From the NCBI RefSeq assembly GCF_013404075.1, contig NZ_JACBJQ010000024.1:1-64000 (forward strand): a stretch of DNA of 64,000 nucleotides, given 5' to 3'. This document shows positions 25,998 to 35,453 of this stretch, one piece after another (positions within the stretch are counted from its first letter, which is position 1; each line of letters opens with the position of its first letter). The notes below the pieces were generated by a model. It saw only the letters and a program-made list of their open reading frames with translations. It was not told where the DNA came from and ran no database searches. Position numbers and translations under genes: made by a program. This DNA comes from Mycolicibacterium vinylchloridicum (GTDB lineage: Bacteria > Actinomycetota > Actinomycetes > Mycobacteriales > Mycobacteriaceae).

Positions 25998-26900
25998 ATG
26001 ACAGATGACGATCGGGTGTTGTTCGAGGTCGACCGCGACAAGCGGATTGCCACGATCACGCTGAACAACCCCGCGCAGCGCAATTCGTACGACGCCGCGA
26101 TGCGGGAGACCGTCGCTCGTCACCTGGATGTCGTGGCCGAGGATGACGACATCACCGTCGTGTTGTTGCGCGGCGCTGAGGGAGTGTTCTCCACCGGCGC
26201 GAACATGAACAACGCCTACGGCTGGTATGGCGATGAGCGCTCGCGCGAAGAGCAGAGTGGTCGCGACAAAACCGAGGAGCAGGCCAAGCGCCGACCCAGC
26301 CAGCGGCGTCGACTGACGGTGGACCGCAAGTCATTCGGCTTCTATCACAACCTGATGGGCTTCCCGAAGGTCACTGTTGCGGAGATCAATGGGTACGCGC
26401 TCGGTGGCGGATTTGAGATGGCGCTGATGGCTGACATCTCAGTTGTCGCACGCGACACCAAGATCGGGATGCCGGCCACCCGATTCCTCGGGCCCGCGCT
26501 GGGCAGCCTGCACATGTTCTTCCACCGACTCGGCCCGGTGCTGGCCCGGCGAATGCTGCTGACCGGCGACATCATCACCGCGGGGGACGTCGAGCACCTC
26601 GGCGTCTTCACCGACACCTGCGATGCCGGGAAGGTGACGGCACGGGCACAGTACTGGGCGGAGAAGACGGCCAAGATGCCCGCCGACGGCGTCGTCATCG
26701 CCAAAGAAGCATTCCGCTTAGTTGAGCAGAGCCAGGCCTACCAGGGCGAAGAGGTGGCCAGCTACCTGTTCCATGCGTACGGCACCAACCTGCAGTTCTC
26801 GCCGGGGGAGTTCAACTTCGTCAAGACCCGGGCGCAGGTCGGAACCAAAGAGGCGTTCCGACTGCGAGACGAGCATTTCCACGTGCCCGAACCAGAGTGA
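25998..26900 (+). CDS. Enoyl-CoA hydratase/isomerase family protein
   Basis: 300 residues, longer than the usual 260, with a charged insertion around residues 75-105 (GDERSREEQSGRDKTEEQ...). ITLNNPAQRNSYD, GVFSTGANMNNAYG and GYALGGGFEMALMAD, with one canonical Glu, mark a crotonase; the second Glu position appears as Ala in IGMPATRF, so a hydratase mechanism is doubtful. GAGGAAG precedes the ATG. It follows the GntR gene by nine bases and is probably co-transcribed with it. Confidence 0.8.
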   Translation: MTDDDRVLFEVDRDKRIATITLNNPAQRNSYDAAMRETVARHLDVVAEDDDITVVLLRGAEGVFSTGANMNNAYGWYGDERSREEQSGRDKTEEQAKRRPSQRRRLTVDRKSFGFYHNLMGFPKVTVAEINGYALGGGFEMALMADISVVARDTKIGMPATRFLGPALGSLHMFFHRLGPVLARRMLLTGDIITAGDVEHLGVFTDTCDAGKVTARAQYWAEKTAKMPADGVVIAKEAFRLVEQSQAYQGEEVASYLFHAYGTNLQFSPGEFNFVKTRAQVGTKEAFRLRDEHFHVPEPE

Positions 26901-26911
26901 CGCGGACCACT

Positions 26912-26930
26912 TACCGTCAGCGCTACAGTT
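26912..26930. promoter_or_regulatory. Shared operator motif, weak copy (12/16) upstream of the thiolase at 26989
   Basis: TACCGTCAGCGCTACAGTT matches TACTGTAA-N3-TTACAGTA at six of eight positions in each arm. The copy alone is not significant; its place 59 bp upstream of a thiolase start supports it. Confidence 0.4.
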
Positions 26931-26988
26931 CCTGCTACTTTTGTAAAGTTGCCACTGCGTAACGTCTCAACGTCGAAGCGAGGTCGTC

Positions 26989-28164
26989 ATGCCCGAACCA
27001 GTCATTGTTGGTGCCGTCCGGACCGCGATCGGTCGTTCCTTCAAGGGCACGCTGGTCAACACCCCGCCCGAAACGCTGATCACCGCGGTGCTGCCGGAGG
27101 TCATCCGCCGGTCCGGTGTCGACCCGGAGGAGATCGATGACCTGATTTTCGCCGAATCCCATTACGGTGGTGGCGATCTCGCGCGTTATGCCGCCGATGC
27201 GACCGGCCTCGAGCACGTGCCGGGCCAGTCCGTCAACCGGCACTGCGCGGGCAGCCTGACCGCGATCGGCAACGCGTCGGCACAGATCGGCTCCGGGATG
27301 GAGCGCGTGCTGATCGCCGGTGGCGTCCAGTCGCTGTCGATGACGCCCCTGACCAACTGGCGCATTCCTGGACCGGAGCTGAAGTTCGAGGAGCGGTGGA
27401 TGCCGCCGACCCACGTCGAGACCCCGGACGCTCCGGCCAAGGACATGTCCATCACCGTCGGCTGGAACACCGCGCAGTCCTACGGCCTGACCCGCGAAGA
27501 CATGGACGCCTGGGCTGCACGCTCGCACCAGCGCGCCGTCGCCGCTCAGGATGCCGGCAAGTTCCTCGATGAGATCCTGCCGCTGAAGATTCAGCAGTTC
27601 GACGGCTCGGTCGTGGACTTCAGCGTCGACGAGCATCCCCGCCGCGATACCACCGCCGAGAAGCTGGCCGGCCTGAAGGTGCTGCACCCGGAGATAGAGG
27701 GCTTCTCGATCACCGCGGGCAACGCAAGTGGCACCAACGACGCCTGCGCTGCGGTGGCGGTGGTCGACCGGGCCTACGCCGAGGCGCAGAAGCTGGACGT
27801 GATGGCGACCGTGAAGGCATGGGCTTCGGTGGGTGTTGCCCCGCGCGACACCGGCCTGGGCGGCGTCAAGGTCATCGGCAAGGTGCTCGGCAGGGCCGAC
27901 CTCAAGCCGTCGGACGTGGCGCTGTGGGAGATCAACGAGGCCTTCGCCTCGGTGCCGATCGCGGCCTGTAAGGAGTACGGCATCGACGAGGAGCTGGTGA
28001 ACTTCTCCGGCAGCGGCTGCAGCCTGGGGCACCCCATCGCGGCGTCCGGCGCCCGGATGATCACCACCCTGATCTACGAGCTGCGCCGTCGCGGCGGAGG
28101 CATCGGTGTGGCCGCGATGTGCGCCGGTGGCGGCCAGGGCGGCGCGGTCATCATCGAGGTCTAA
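26989..28164 (+). CDS. Acetyl-CoA acetyltransferase/acyltransferase (thiolase)
   Basis: 391 residues. Nucleophile Cys86 (NRHCAGSL), His348 (GHPIAASGARM) and Cys378 (CAGGGQG) are all present. It is a full degradative thiolase, resembling the FadA5-type branch in length and in the GCSLGHPIAASG segment. It is expected to cleave acetyl- or propionyl-CoA from a 3-ketoacyl-CoA intermediate. It is transcribed alone, converges on the TetR gene with a four-base overlap, and has a weak copy of the shared operator upstream. Confidence 0.88.
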   Translation: MPEPVIVGAVRTAIGRSFKGTLVNTPPETLITAVLPEVIRRSGVDPEEIDDLIFAESHYGGGDLARYAADATGLEHVPGQSVNRHCAGSLTAIGNASAQIGSGMERVLIAGGVQSLSMTPLTNWRIPGPELKFEERWMPPTHVETPDAPAKDMSITVGWNTAQSYGLTREDMDAWAARSHQRAVAAQDAGKFLDEILPLKIQQFDGSVVDFSVDEHPRRDTTAEKLAGLKVLHPEIEGFSITAGNASGTNDACAAVAVVDRAYAEAQKLDVMATVKAWASVGVAPRDTGLGGVKVIGKVLGRADLKPSDVALWEINEAFASVPIAACKEYGIDEELVNFSGSGCSLGHPIAASGARMITTLIYELRRRGGGIGVAAMCAGGGQGGAVIIEV

Positions 28165-28919
28165 AGGCCTCGCTTGCTGGGGCCTCCCGCTTTGCGGGGA
28201 CTGCTCGCGGCGGGCTTCTTGCCCTCCTCGATCAGCGCGGCGGCATGGTCGAGGATGCACTCCAGGCCGAACTCGAAATTGCGCTCGTCGGTGCCGCCGA
28301 TCCGGTGGCCCTCGGCGCTCACCTTGGCCAGCAGCGGCGTGCTGTCGGCGTTGCCGATGATCGTGTCCTCGAGCTGGTGGGCGTCTTCACCGGCGGCGGC
28401 GTTCTTTTCGTAAAGCCGGTGCAGCACGACCGAACCCCGCACATGCACGGAGACCGCGGAGTACGTGTCGAACGCGTCCTCGGCGGACAGGCCCGCCTCG
28501 ACCAGGCTGGAGATCGCCTTCTCCACTTCCATCTCACCGGCGCGGACGGCCCGTGCGCTGAGCGCCGAGCGGATCAGGATCAGATCGCACAGGATCGGGT
28601 TGCCCATGAAGGTCTTGCGCATCGCGCGGGCATGGTTGGCCAGGGTCTCCCGCCAATCGGCGGCTTCGACATAGGGCGTGGCGAACACGTACTGGCTCAG
28701 CGCGCGGTCGGTCATCGCGTTGAGAAGGTCGTCCTTCTTGCGGAAGTACCAGTAGATACTGGTGACGCCGACACCGAGATGCTTGCCCAGCAGCGGCATG
28801 CTCAGGTTGTCGATCGACACCTGCTCGGCCAGTTCGAAGGCACCCGCGATGATGTCGTCGGGGTTGATCGACCCGCGCTCGCGCCGCGGGCGTTTGGTGG
28901 CGGTCGCTGGCTTGGCCAC
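28161..28919 (-). CDS. TetR-family regulator, candidate regulator of the shared TACTGTAA regulon
   Basis: 252 residues. A basic N-terminal arm (KRPRRERG) precedes the helix-turn-helix at about 39-60 (SMPLLGKHLGVGVTSIYWYF), followed by a helical ligand-binding domain ending in a Lys/Ser/Pro-rich tail (AASSPRKAGGPSKRGL). It is divergent from the crotonase at 29081, with the inverted repeat TACTGTAA-AGC-CTATAGTA between them, the usual layout for autoregulation. It is the only TetR in the window next to a copy of this motif, so I propose it controls the other copies. The ligand is unknown. Confidence 0.8.
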   Translation of the reverse strand: MAKPATATKRPRRERGSINPDDIIAGAFELAEQVSIDNLSMPLLGKHLGVGVTSIYWYFRKKDDLLNAMTDRALSQYVFATPYVEAADWRETLANHARAMRKTFMGNPILCDLILIRSALSARAVRAGEMEVEKAISSLVEAGLSAEDAFDTYSAVSVHVRGSVVLHRLYEKNAAAGEDAHQLEDTIIGNADSTPLLAKVSAEGHRIGGTDERNFEFGLECILDHAAALIEEGKKPAASSPRKAGGPSKRGL

Positions 28920-29019
28920 TGTAGGTCACCTTCCGTTTGAAGAACCGGTAGCGCGGAATCTACCTGGCGTTGCTCTGTGAACTGCGTCTCCGCTCGCGAT
29001 CCGACCGGTCTCTACCCGC

Positions 29020-29038
29020 TACTGTAAAGCCTATAGTA
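29020..29038. promoter_or_regulatory. Shared operator motif (14/16) in the TetR/crotonase divergent promoter
   Basis: TACTGTAAAGCCTATAGTA: the left arm is perfect, the right arm matches six of eight. It lies 42 bp upstream of the crotonase start and 100 bp upstream of the TetR start. Confidence 0.65.
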
Positions 29039-29080
29039 GGTTTTACCGATACCAGCGAATCAAACACGGAGGAGCACCGG

Positions 29081-29842
29081 GTGTCGGACGCAGTGCTGCG
29101 CGAACGCCAAGGCCGGATTCTGGTCATCACGATCAATCGCCCCGAGGCGCGCAATGCGGTGAATCTTGCTGTGAGCCAAGGACTTGCGGATGCGGTCGAC
29201 GAGCTCGACGACGACCCTGATCTGACCGTCGGCGTGGTCACCGGCGCGGGCGGAAACTTCTGCTCAGGGATGGATTTGAAGGCGTTCGCGGCCGGCGAGA
29301 TCGTGGCGATCCCCGGGCGTGGCATCGGGTTTACTGAACGCCCGCCGCGTAAGCCGCTCATCGCGGCCGTCGAGGGCTACGCCGTGGCCGGCGGCACCGA
29401 GGTGGTGCTGGGCACCGACCTGGTGGTCGCGTCGAAGACCGCGAAGTTCGGCATCCCCGAGGTCAAGCGTGGTCTGGTCGCGGCCGGCGGTGGGTTGCTG
29501 CGCCTGCCGCAGCGCATCCCGTATCAGAAGGCGTTCGAGTTGGCGCTCACCGGCGAGACGTTCACCGCCGAGCAGGGCGAGGCATGGGGGTTCGTCAACG
29601 TCCTCACCGAACCCGGCGAAGCGCTGGCCGGCGCGGTCGAGCTGGCCGGGAAGATCAGCGCCAACGGCCCGCTTGCCGTCGCCGCCACCAAGGACGTACT
29701 GATCCAGTCCGCGGATTGGAGCCAGTCCGAAATGTGGAAGAAGCAGCTGGAACTCATCATCCCGGTCTTCTCCTCCAACGATGCGCGTGAAGGTGCCGTC
29801 GCGTTCGCCGAGAAGCGGGCGCCGAATTGGACGAACACGTAA
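29081..29842 (+). CDS. Enoyl-CoA hydratase
   Basis: 253 residues from the GTG at 29081, with GGAGGA upstream. ITINRPEARNAVN, NFCSGMDLKAF and YAVAGGTEVVLGTD supply the first catalytic Glu, and FGIPEVKRGLVAAGG the second, so both hydratase glutamates are in place. It hydrates a 2-enoyl-CoA. It starts an operon with an SDR and a DapA-like protein and has the shared operator immediately upstream. Confidence 0.88.
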   Translation: MSDAVLRERQGRILVITINRPEARNAVNLAVSQGLADAVDELDDDPDLTVGVVTGAGGNFCSGMDLKAFAAGEIVAIPGRGIGFTERPPRKPLIAAVEGYAVAGGTEVVLGTDLVVASKTAKFGIPEVKRGLVAAGGGLLRLPQRIPYQKAFELALTGETFTAEQGEAWGFVNVLTEPGEALAGAVELAGKISANGPLAVAATKDVLIQSADWSQSEMWKKQLELIIPVFSSNDAREGAVAFAEKRAPNWTNT

Positions 29843-29854
29843 GCCCTGCCGGCC

Positions 29855-30652
29855 GTGGATCTGGGACTCGGTGACGCCACCGCCGTCGTGGTCGGCGGTG
29901 GGCGCGGAATGGGATTGGCCGCCGCCCGGTGTCTGGCCGACGACGGCGCCCGCATCGCACTCGTCGGACGCACGGCCGCTCTGCTGGACGCGGCAGCCGA
30001 CGAACTGATCGGGCGCGGCAGCCCGGACGCGGTCGGCCTGGTGGTCGACACTGGGGACGACTCGCAGGTGCAGCGGGTCTTCGCCCAGATCGGCCAGCGG
30101 TGGGGTGGCGAGCTCAACATCCTCATCAACGCCGTCGGGCCAAGTGTGCAAGGCACTTTCGACGATCTGACCGATGATCAATGGCGCACCGCCATCGACG
30201 AGGGCGCGATGGGGATGGTGCGCTGCGTGCGCGCGGCACTGCCCCTGCTGCGGGCCGCGGAGTGGGCGCGCATCGTCAACTTCTCCGCCCAGTCCACGCA
30301 ACGGCAGAGCCAGCGGTTGGCGGCCTACACCGCGGCCAAGGCGATGGTCACCAGTGTCTCCAAGAATCTGTCGCTATCGCTGGCCCCCGACGAGATCCTG
30401 GTCAACGTCGTCTCTCCGGGCAGCATCGCTTCCGAGGCGCTCACCGGCTGGGCCGAGTCTGTCGGCGTCGACGGATCCGACCCCTACGCGCTGATGGCCG
30501 CGATCGACGCACACTTCGGGCACCCCGCTCACCTGCCGCGGGCCGGGCTGCCCGAGGAGATCGGCCCGGTCGTCGCTTTCCTTGCCTCCAAACGCAATTC
30601 GTATATGACCGGCGCCAACATCAACGTCGACGGCGGCAGCGATTTCACCTGA
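29855..30652 (+). CDS. Short-chain dehydrogenase/reductase
   Basis: 265 residues from a GTG 12 bases after the crotonase. The cofactor loop reads GGGRGMG (14-20); NAVG replaces NNAG; Ser and Tyr-x3-Lys (YTAAK) are present. GANINVDGGSDF at the end is typical of SDRs. It probably oxidises a 3-hydroxyacyl-CoA or a ring hydroxyl. Its coupling to a hydratase upstream and an aldolase-like protein downstream suggests consecutive steps: hydration, oxidation and C-C cleavage. Confidence 0.82.
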   Translation: MDLGLGDATAVVVGGGRGMGLAAARCLADDGARIALVGRTAALLDAAADELIGRGSPDAVGLVVDTGDDSQVQRVFAQIGQRWGGELNILINAVGPSVQGTFDDLTDDQWRTAIDEGAMGMVRCVRAALPLLRAAEWARIVNFSAQSTQRQSQRLAAYTAAKAMVTSVSKNLSLSLAPDEILVNVVSPGSIASEALTGWAESVGVDGSDPYALMAAIDAHFGHPAHLPRAGLPEEIGPVVAFLASKRNSYMTGANINVDGGSDFT

Positions 30653-30673
30653 GCTTGAAACCAAGGAGCGGTG

Positions 30674-31681
30674 ATGGCGACAACACGCGACGCCCGGGAG
30701 TGGGCGCGAACGCAACTGCGTGGGATCGGCAACAGCCTTTACACGCCGTTCGCCGGAACCGACGGCGACGAGATCGACTGGGACGCCTACCGGACGCTGG
30801 TGAGGTACTGCGTCGGTGAGCTGAAGCACCCGATGCTGTGGTGCACCAGCGGCATCGCCGAATTCTGGTCGCTGACTCTTGCTGAGCGAAAGCGGTTGCT
30901 GGAGATCGCAATCGAGGAGGGCCGGCGCATCGACCCCGATGTCGTCATCCAGGCCTGCACCGCGGCGACGGCCGCCAAGGACTGCCTGGAACTCACCCGG
31001 CACGCCCAGGAAGCCGGCGCCGACATCGCCTACATCCAGACCCCGATGATGGAGACCCACGGGGGAGCGGGCGTTCTACGGTTCTTCAGATACATCGCCG
31101 ATCGCACCGATATCGCACTCGGCATGTTCAACTCCCCGTCGTCGGGATACGTGCTGACACCAGCGGAGGGGGCGCGCATCTACGCCGAAATCCCCGCCGT
31201 GTGCGCGACGAAGGAGGGCGCGTTCCGTCCGGGGAACAGCAGGCTGCTACACGAGCTGGCGCCCGGCCTGGTGATCTGGGAATGCGATCTCACGGTGTAC
31301 CGCGCGGGCTGGTTGCGAGCCGGCATCGTCGGCCCCGCGCAATTGGGCACCGCGGGCTACCTGCACGAGACCCCGCAGCAGCCGATCATCTCCGAATATT
31401 GGGAGCTGGTCTGGGCCGACAAGCTCATCGAGGCGATGGACTACGCGCAGAAGTCCGGGCTGGACCAGTTCGGCATCGACATGGGTTCGTGGTTCACCTG
31501 CTATCCGGGCCGCCCGGACTACTTCACCCACTGGGGTGGGGCCTTCAAATACGCCGCGTCGCTGCTCGGACTTCCGATCGGCGACTATCCGCATTCGCGC
31601 CCGCCGCAGACCGAGTTGCCCGACGCTGGAAAGACCCAGATTCAGCAGGCCTACCAGCGTCTCGGCCTCGTCGCGGGTTAA
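30674..31681 (+). CDS. DapA/NAL-family (class I) aldolase or hydratase-aldolase-like protein
   Basis: 335 residues from the ATG at 30674, with AAGGAG five bases before. The TIM-barrel family signature is present: Schiff-base lysine Lys180 in CATKEG, and NSPSSGY at 153-159. The usual Tyr before Asn-x-Pro is Phe152 (MFNSP), a change expected to alter proton relay compared with DapA. The C-terminus is longer than in DapA. It may be a hydratase-aldolase or retro-aldolase that cleaves a side chain or ring fragment, like the trans-o-hydroxybenzylidenepyruvate enzymes. The substrate is unknown. Confidence 0.75.
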   Translation: MATTRDAREWARTQLRGIGNSLYTPFAGTDGDEIDWDAYRTLVRYCVGELKHPMLWCTSGIAEFWSLTLAERKRLLEIAIEEGRRIDPDVVIQACTAATAAKDCLELTRHAQEAGADIAYIQTPMMETHGGAGVLRFFRYIADRTDIALGMFNSPSSGYVLTPAEGARIYAEIPAVCATKEGAFRPGNSRLLHELAPGLVIWECDLTVYRAGWLRAGIVGPAQLGTAGYLHETPQQPIISEYWELVWADKLIEAMDYAQKSGLDQFGIDMGSWFTCYPGRPDYFTHWGGAFKYAASLLGLPIGDYPHSRPPQTELPDAGKTQIQQAYQRLGLVAG

Positions 31682-31694
31682 TTGCGGAAGGTGA

Positions 31695-31713
31695 TACCGA
31701 TAGGTGTACAGTA
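31695..31713. promoter_or_regulatory. Shared operator motif, weak copy (12/16) upstream of the 31761-42175 gene run
   Basis: TACCGATAGGTGTACAGTA: right arm seven of eight, left arm five of eight. It lies in the 79-bp gap before the crotonase at 31761, the only sizeable gap before the amidohydrolase operon. Confidence 0.4.
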
Positions 31714-31760
31714 TGGACAAATCCGCATGCTGGCGCGCCATTTCCGGGAGGTACGCGTAG

Positions 31761-32603
31761 GTGACCGACACCCAAGCTGATGTCACCGCCAATTCCGCTG
31801 CGGCCCAGCCTGTTCTCTACGAGGTCCTCGACAACGGCGTCGCGGTCTTGACGTTCAACCGGCCGGAGCGGATGAACGGGTGGGGCGGCGGGCTGGCCGC
31901 AGGCTTCTACGCGGGTATGGATGCCGCCGAAGCCGACGCGGGAGTCCGCGCGATCGTGGTCACCGGTTCGGGGCGCGCGTTCTGCGCCGGAGCCGATATG
32001 GGCGACCTCTCGTCGATCAGCTCGGCCAGCGTCGACAGCGACGGTGAGACCGACATCAGCAAGATGGTCGGGGAGCGCCATCCGCTGTTCGTCACGACCG
32101 TCAGTAAGCCCGTCATCGCCGCGATCAACGGCGCCTGCGCCGGCATCGGACTCACGCAGGCATTGATGTGCGACATCCGGTTCGCCGCGGCCGGAGCCAA
32201 GTTCACCACCTCGTTCGCCCGTCGCGGCCTGATCGCCGAATACGGCATCTCGTGGATCCTGCCGAAGGTCGTCGGCTGGGGAGCGGCACTGGATCTGCTG
32301 ATGAGCGGGCGGGTGTTCTACGCCGAGGAGGCATTCGAACTCGGCATGGTCAAAGAAGTCGTCGCACCGGACCAATTGCTGGACCGCACAATCGAATACG
32401 CCGCAGACATCGCCGCCAATTGCGCACCCAGCTCACTGGCCGTCATCAAGCGGCAGGTGTACGGCGACGCGCTGCGCGAGGCGGCCGACGCCAGCCGGCG
32501 GGCGGAGACCCTCATGCACGAGTCCATGCAACGCCCCGATTTCATCGAGGGCATCACCGCGTTCTTCGAGAAGCGGCCCCCGAACTTCCCGCCCCTGACG
32601 TGA
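31761..32603 (+). CDS. Enoyl-CoA hydratase/isomerase family protein
   Basis: 280 residues from a GTG with GGGAGG upstream. LTFNRPERMNGW, RAFCAGADMGDL (oxyanion) and GACAGIGLTQALMCDIRF place it in the crotonase family; FARRGLIAEYGISWILPKVVG resembles isomerase-type members. It is the first gene of a long run (31761-42175) containing amidohydrolases, acyl-CoA dehydrogenases, a ligase and a P450. Gaps are at most 18 bp, so a single operon is likely. Confidence 0.83.
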   Translation: MTDTQADVTANSAAAQPVLYEVLDNGVAVLTFNRPERMNGWGGGLAAGFYAGMDAAEADAGVRAIVVTGSGRAFCAGADMGDLSSISSASVDSDGETDISKMVGERHPLFVTTVSKPVIAAINGACAGIGLTQALMCDIRFAAAGAKFTTSFARRGLIAEYGISWILPKVVGWGAALDLLMSGRVFYAEEAFELGMVKEVVAPDQLLDRTIEYAADIAANCAPSSLAVIKRQVYGDALREAADASRRAETLMHESMQRPDFIEGITAFFEKRPPNFPPLT

Positions 32604-32621
32604 GCTGAGAGGACGACACCG

Positions 32622-33830
32622 ATGACTTTGGATTACAGAGCGATTGACGTCGACAACCACTACTACGAGCCGACCGACTCGTTCACCCGGCATCTGCCCA
32701 AGGAGTTCAAGCGCCGTGGCGTGCAGATGCTCACCGAGGGTAAGCGCACGTTCGCCGTCATGGGTGGCGTCATCAACCAGTTCATCCCCAACCCGACGTT
32801 CGACCCGATCATCGAGCCGGGCTGTCTGGACCTGTTGTTCCGTGGCGAGATTCCCGACGGCGTCGATCCGGCGTCGCTGATGAAGGTCGACAGGCTCGCC
32901 GATCATCCCGAGTACCAGAACCGCGACGCGCGGGTGAAGATCCTGGACAAGCAGAACCTCGAAACCGTCTTCATGCTGCCGACATTCGCGTGCGGTGTCG
33001 AGGAGGCGCTCAAGCGCGACATCGAGGCGACGATGGCTTCGGTGCATGCGTTCAACCTGTGGCTCGACGAGGACTGGGGTTTCGACCGGCCCGACCACCG
33101 GTTCTTTTCGGCGCCGATCATCTCGCTGGCCGACCCGGACGCGGCGGTGGCCGAGGTCGACTTCGTGTTGAGCCGGGGCGCCAAGATCGTCTGCGTGCGG
33201 CCGGCGCCGGTGCCGGGGCGGGTGAAGCCGCGATCTTTGGGTGACCCGGTACACGACCCGGTGTGGGCCCGCCTGGCTGAGGCCGGTGTGCCGGTGATCT
33301 TCCACCTCTCCGACAGCGGCTACCTGGCGATATCGGCGCTGTGGGGCGGCACCGGAACGTTCGAGGGCTTCGGGAAGCGTGATCCGCTCGACAGCGTCTT
33401 GATGGACGACCGTGCCATCCACGACTCGATGGCGTCGATGATCGTGCACCAGGTCTTCACCCGGCACCCGAACCTGAAGGTGGCCAGCATCGAGAACGGC
33501 TCGTACTTCGTCTATCGCCTGATCAAGCGGCTGAAGAAATCCGCCAACAACGCGCCCTACCACTACAAGGAAGACCCGGTCGAGCAGCTCAAGAACAACG
33601 TCTGGATCGCCCCGTACTACGAGGACGATGTGAAGCTGCTCGCCGACACCATCGGTGTCGACAAGATCCTGTTCGGATCGGACTGGCCACACGGCGAGGG
33701 ACTGGCCGACCCGATGTCGTTCACTGCCGACATTCCCCAGTTCCCCGAGTTCAGCGCCACTGACACCCGAAAAGTCATGCGGGACAACGCGTTGGACCTG
33801 CTGGGCCTCTCGGTGTCGTCGGCGGCCTGA
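32622..33830 (+). CDS. Amidohydrolase-2 family protein
   Basis: 402 residues. It begins with AIDVDNHYYEP, giving the metal-binding Asp11-x-His13, and ends with LFGSDWPHGE, whose Asp354 is the conserved C-terminal barrel Asp. The family (PF04909-like) includes ACMSD-type decarboxylases and hydrolases that act on cyclic or aromatic carboxylates. In a CoA-ester operon it may decarboxylate or hydrolytically open a ring. Related proteins occur at 38518 and 42177, and a smaller one at 35450. Confidence 0.85.
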   Translation: MTLDYRAIDVDNHYYEPTDSFTRHLPKEFKRRGVQMLTEGKRTFAVMGGVINQFIPNPTFDPIIEPGCLDLLFRGEIPDGVDPASLMKVDRLADHPEYQNRDARVKILDKQNLETVFMLPTFACGVEEALKRDIEATMASVHAFNLWLDEDWGFDRPDHRFFSAPIISLADPDAAVAEVDFVLSRGAKIVCVRPAPVPGRVKPRSLGDPVHDPVWARLAEAGVPVIFHLSDSGYLAISALWGGTGTFEGFGKRDPLDSVLMDDRAIHDSMASMIVHQVFTRHPNLKVASIENGSYFVYRLIKRLKKSANNAPYHYKEDPVEQLKNNVWIAPYYEDDVKLLADTIGVDKILFGSDWPHGEGLADPMSFTADIPQFPEFSATDTRKVMRDNALDLLGLSVSSAA

Positions 33831-33833
33831 GCG

Positions 33834-35453
33834 ATGCCCGAATGGACGATCGGCGCCGTGCTCGACGCCATCGCCGAAGTCATTCCAGACCGGCCGATGA
33901 CGATCTGCGGGGACCGCGTCAACACGTTCGCCGATTCGGCCGACCGGACGCGCCGGCTGGCGAACTTCCTGGCCGGCAAGGGTTTCGGGGCACACCGCGA
34001 GCGCGACGAGCTCCGCAACTGGGAGTGCGGCCAGGACCGGGTCGCGCTGATCATGCACAACGACCTGTATCCCGACATGGTCATCGGGTGTCTCAAGGCG
34101 CGCGTGGTGCCGGTCAACGTCAACCACCACTACACGCCACGCGAGGTCGCCGAGCTGCTCGACTACGTCAAACCCCGCGGAGTGATCTATCACCGGTCGC
34201 TGGGCGCCAAGTTCGCCGACGTGTTGCCGCCGGAGAGCGCCGAGCTGCTGATCTCGATCGACGATGGCAGTGGTGCGACAGACCTATCTGGCGCGATCGA
34301 TCTGGACGATGCTCTGGCACAGGATGATCAGGATGGCGACATCACCCCGTCGCCGGACGACGTGCTGATGATCTGCACCGGCGGCACGACCGGCCGGCCC
34401 AAAGGGGTCATGTGGCGCCAGGCCGACACCTATGCCATCTCGATGAACGGCGCCGACCACGAGTCGGTCACCGAAATCCACGACAGGCTCGGATCCCCCG
34501 GCGCGCCCTGGTTTGCCGTGTCGCCGCTGATGCACGCCGCCGGCATGTGGACGGCATTTGCCGCGGTGCTCAACGGCCAGACTGTCGTGCTCTACGACTC
34601 ACCGAAATTCGACCCGCAGCGGGTGCTCGCCACCGCGCAGCGGCAGAAGGTCGGCATGATGACGATGGTCGGAGACGCCTATGCCGCCCCGCTTGTCGAG
34701 GAGTTGCAGCGCGGAGACTACGACTTGTCTTCGTTGTTTGCGTTGGCGACCGGGGGAGCGGCAACCAATCCCAAGCATCAGCACGCGCTGCTGGAGCTGC
34801 TGCCCAACATCATCCTGATCAACGGGTACGGGTCGTCGGAGACCGGCAACGTCGGTTTCGGCCGCAGCAGCCGCGGCGACCACAAGGACACCTTCGAATT
34901 GCGCGAGGGTGCACTGGTTCTGGCCGAGGACTACAGCAGATTCCTGGGCGCCGGTGAGGATCAGGTCGGGTGGGTGGCCCGTGCCGGACGGATCCCGCTC
35001 GGCTACTTCGACGACGCGGATGCCACGCAGAAGACGTTCCCCGTGGTCGACGGTGAGCGCGTGGTGATCTCCGGTGATCGCGGCTCGCTGGCGCCGGACG
35101 GAACGCTGCGGCTGTTCGGCCGCGACTCCCTGGTGGTGAACACCGGTGGCGAGAAGGTTTTCGTCGAAGAGGTGGAGGAAGTGCTGCGTGCCCACCCTGG
35201 TGTCGCCGACGCGGTGGTGGTGGGGCGGCCCAGCGAGCGGTGGGGGTCTGAAGTTGTAGCGATCGTTGCCTTCGATCCCCTGCATGATGACGTGGTGCAC
35301 GACGCGCTACGTGAGCACTGCACCGCGCAGCTGGCCCGGTACAAAGCACCGAAGGAGTTCATCGTCGTCGAACAGGTCAAGCGCCTCGGTAATGGCAAGG
35401 CCGACTACCGCTGGGCCAAAGAAACTGCCGCCGGCAAGGTTTCGCTGTCATGA
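33834..35453 (+). CDS. Acyl-CoA synthetase (FadD, FadD19-like)
   Basis: 539 residues. MICTGGTTGRPKG (179-191) is the ATP/AMP loop and Lys522 in NGKADY the catalytic lysine. The beginning (PEWTIGAVLDAIAEVIPDRPM) and the overall pattern recall mycobacterial FadD19-type ligases, which activate steroid side-chain acids; that resemblance is from memory and does not prove a steroid substrate. It starts three bases after an amidohydrolase and overlaps the next by four bases, so it is part of the same operon. Confidence 0.85.
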   Translation: MPEWTIGAVLDAIAEVIPDRPMTICGDRVNTFADSADRTRRLANFLAGKGFGAHRERDELRNWECGQDRVALIMHNDLYPDMVIGCLKARVVPVNVNHHYTPREVAELLDYVKPRGVIYHRSLGAKFADVLPPESAELLISIDDGSGATDLSGAIDLDDALAQDDQDGDITPSPDDVLMICTGGTTGRPKGVMWRQADTYAISMNGADHESVTEIHDRLGSPGAPWFAVSPLMHAAGMWTAFAAVLNGQTVVLYDSPKFDPQRVLATAQRQKVGMMTMVGDAYAAPLVEELQRGDYDLSSLFALATGGAATNPKHQHALLELLPNIILINGYGSSETGNVGFGRSSRGDHKDTFELREGALVLAEDYSRFLGAGEDQVGWVARAGRIPLGYFDDADATQKTFPVVDGERVVISGDRGSLAPDGTLRLFGRDSLVVNTGGEKVFVEEVEEVLRAHPGVADAVVVGRPSERWGSEVVAIVAFDPLHDDVVHDALREHCTAQLARYKAPKEFIVVEQVKRLGNGKADYRWAKETAAGKVSLS

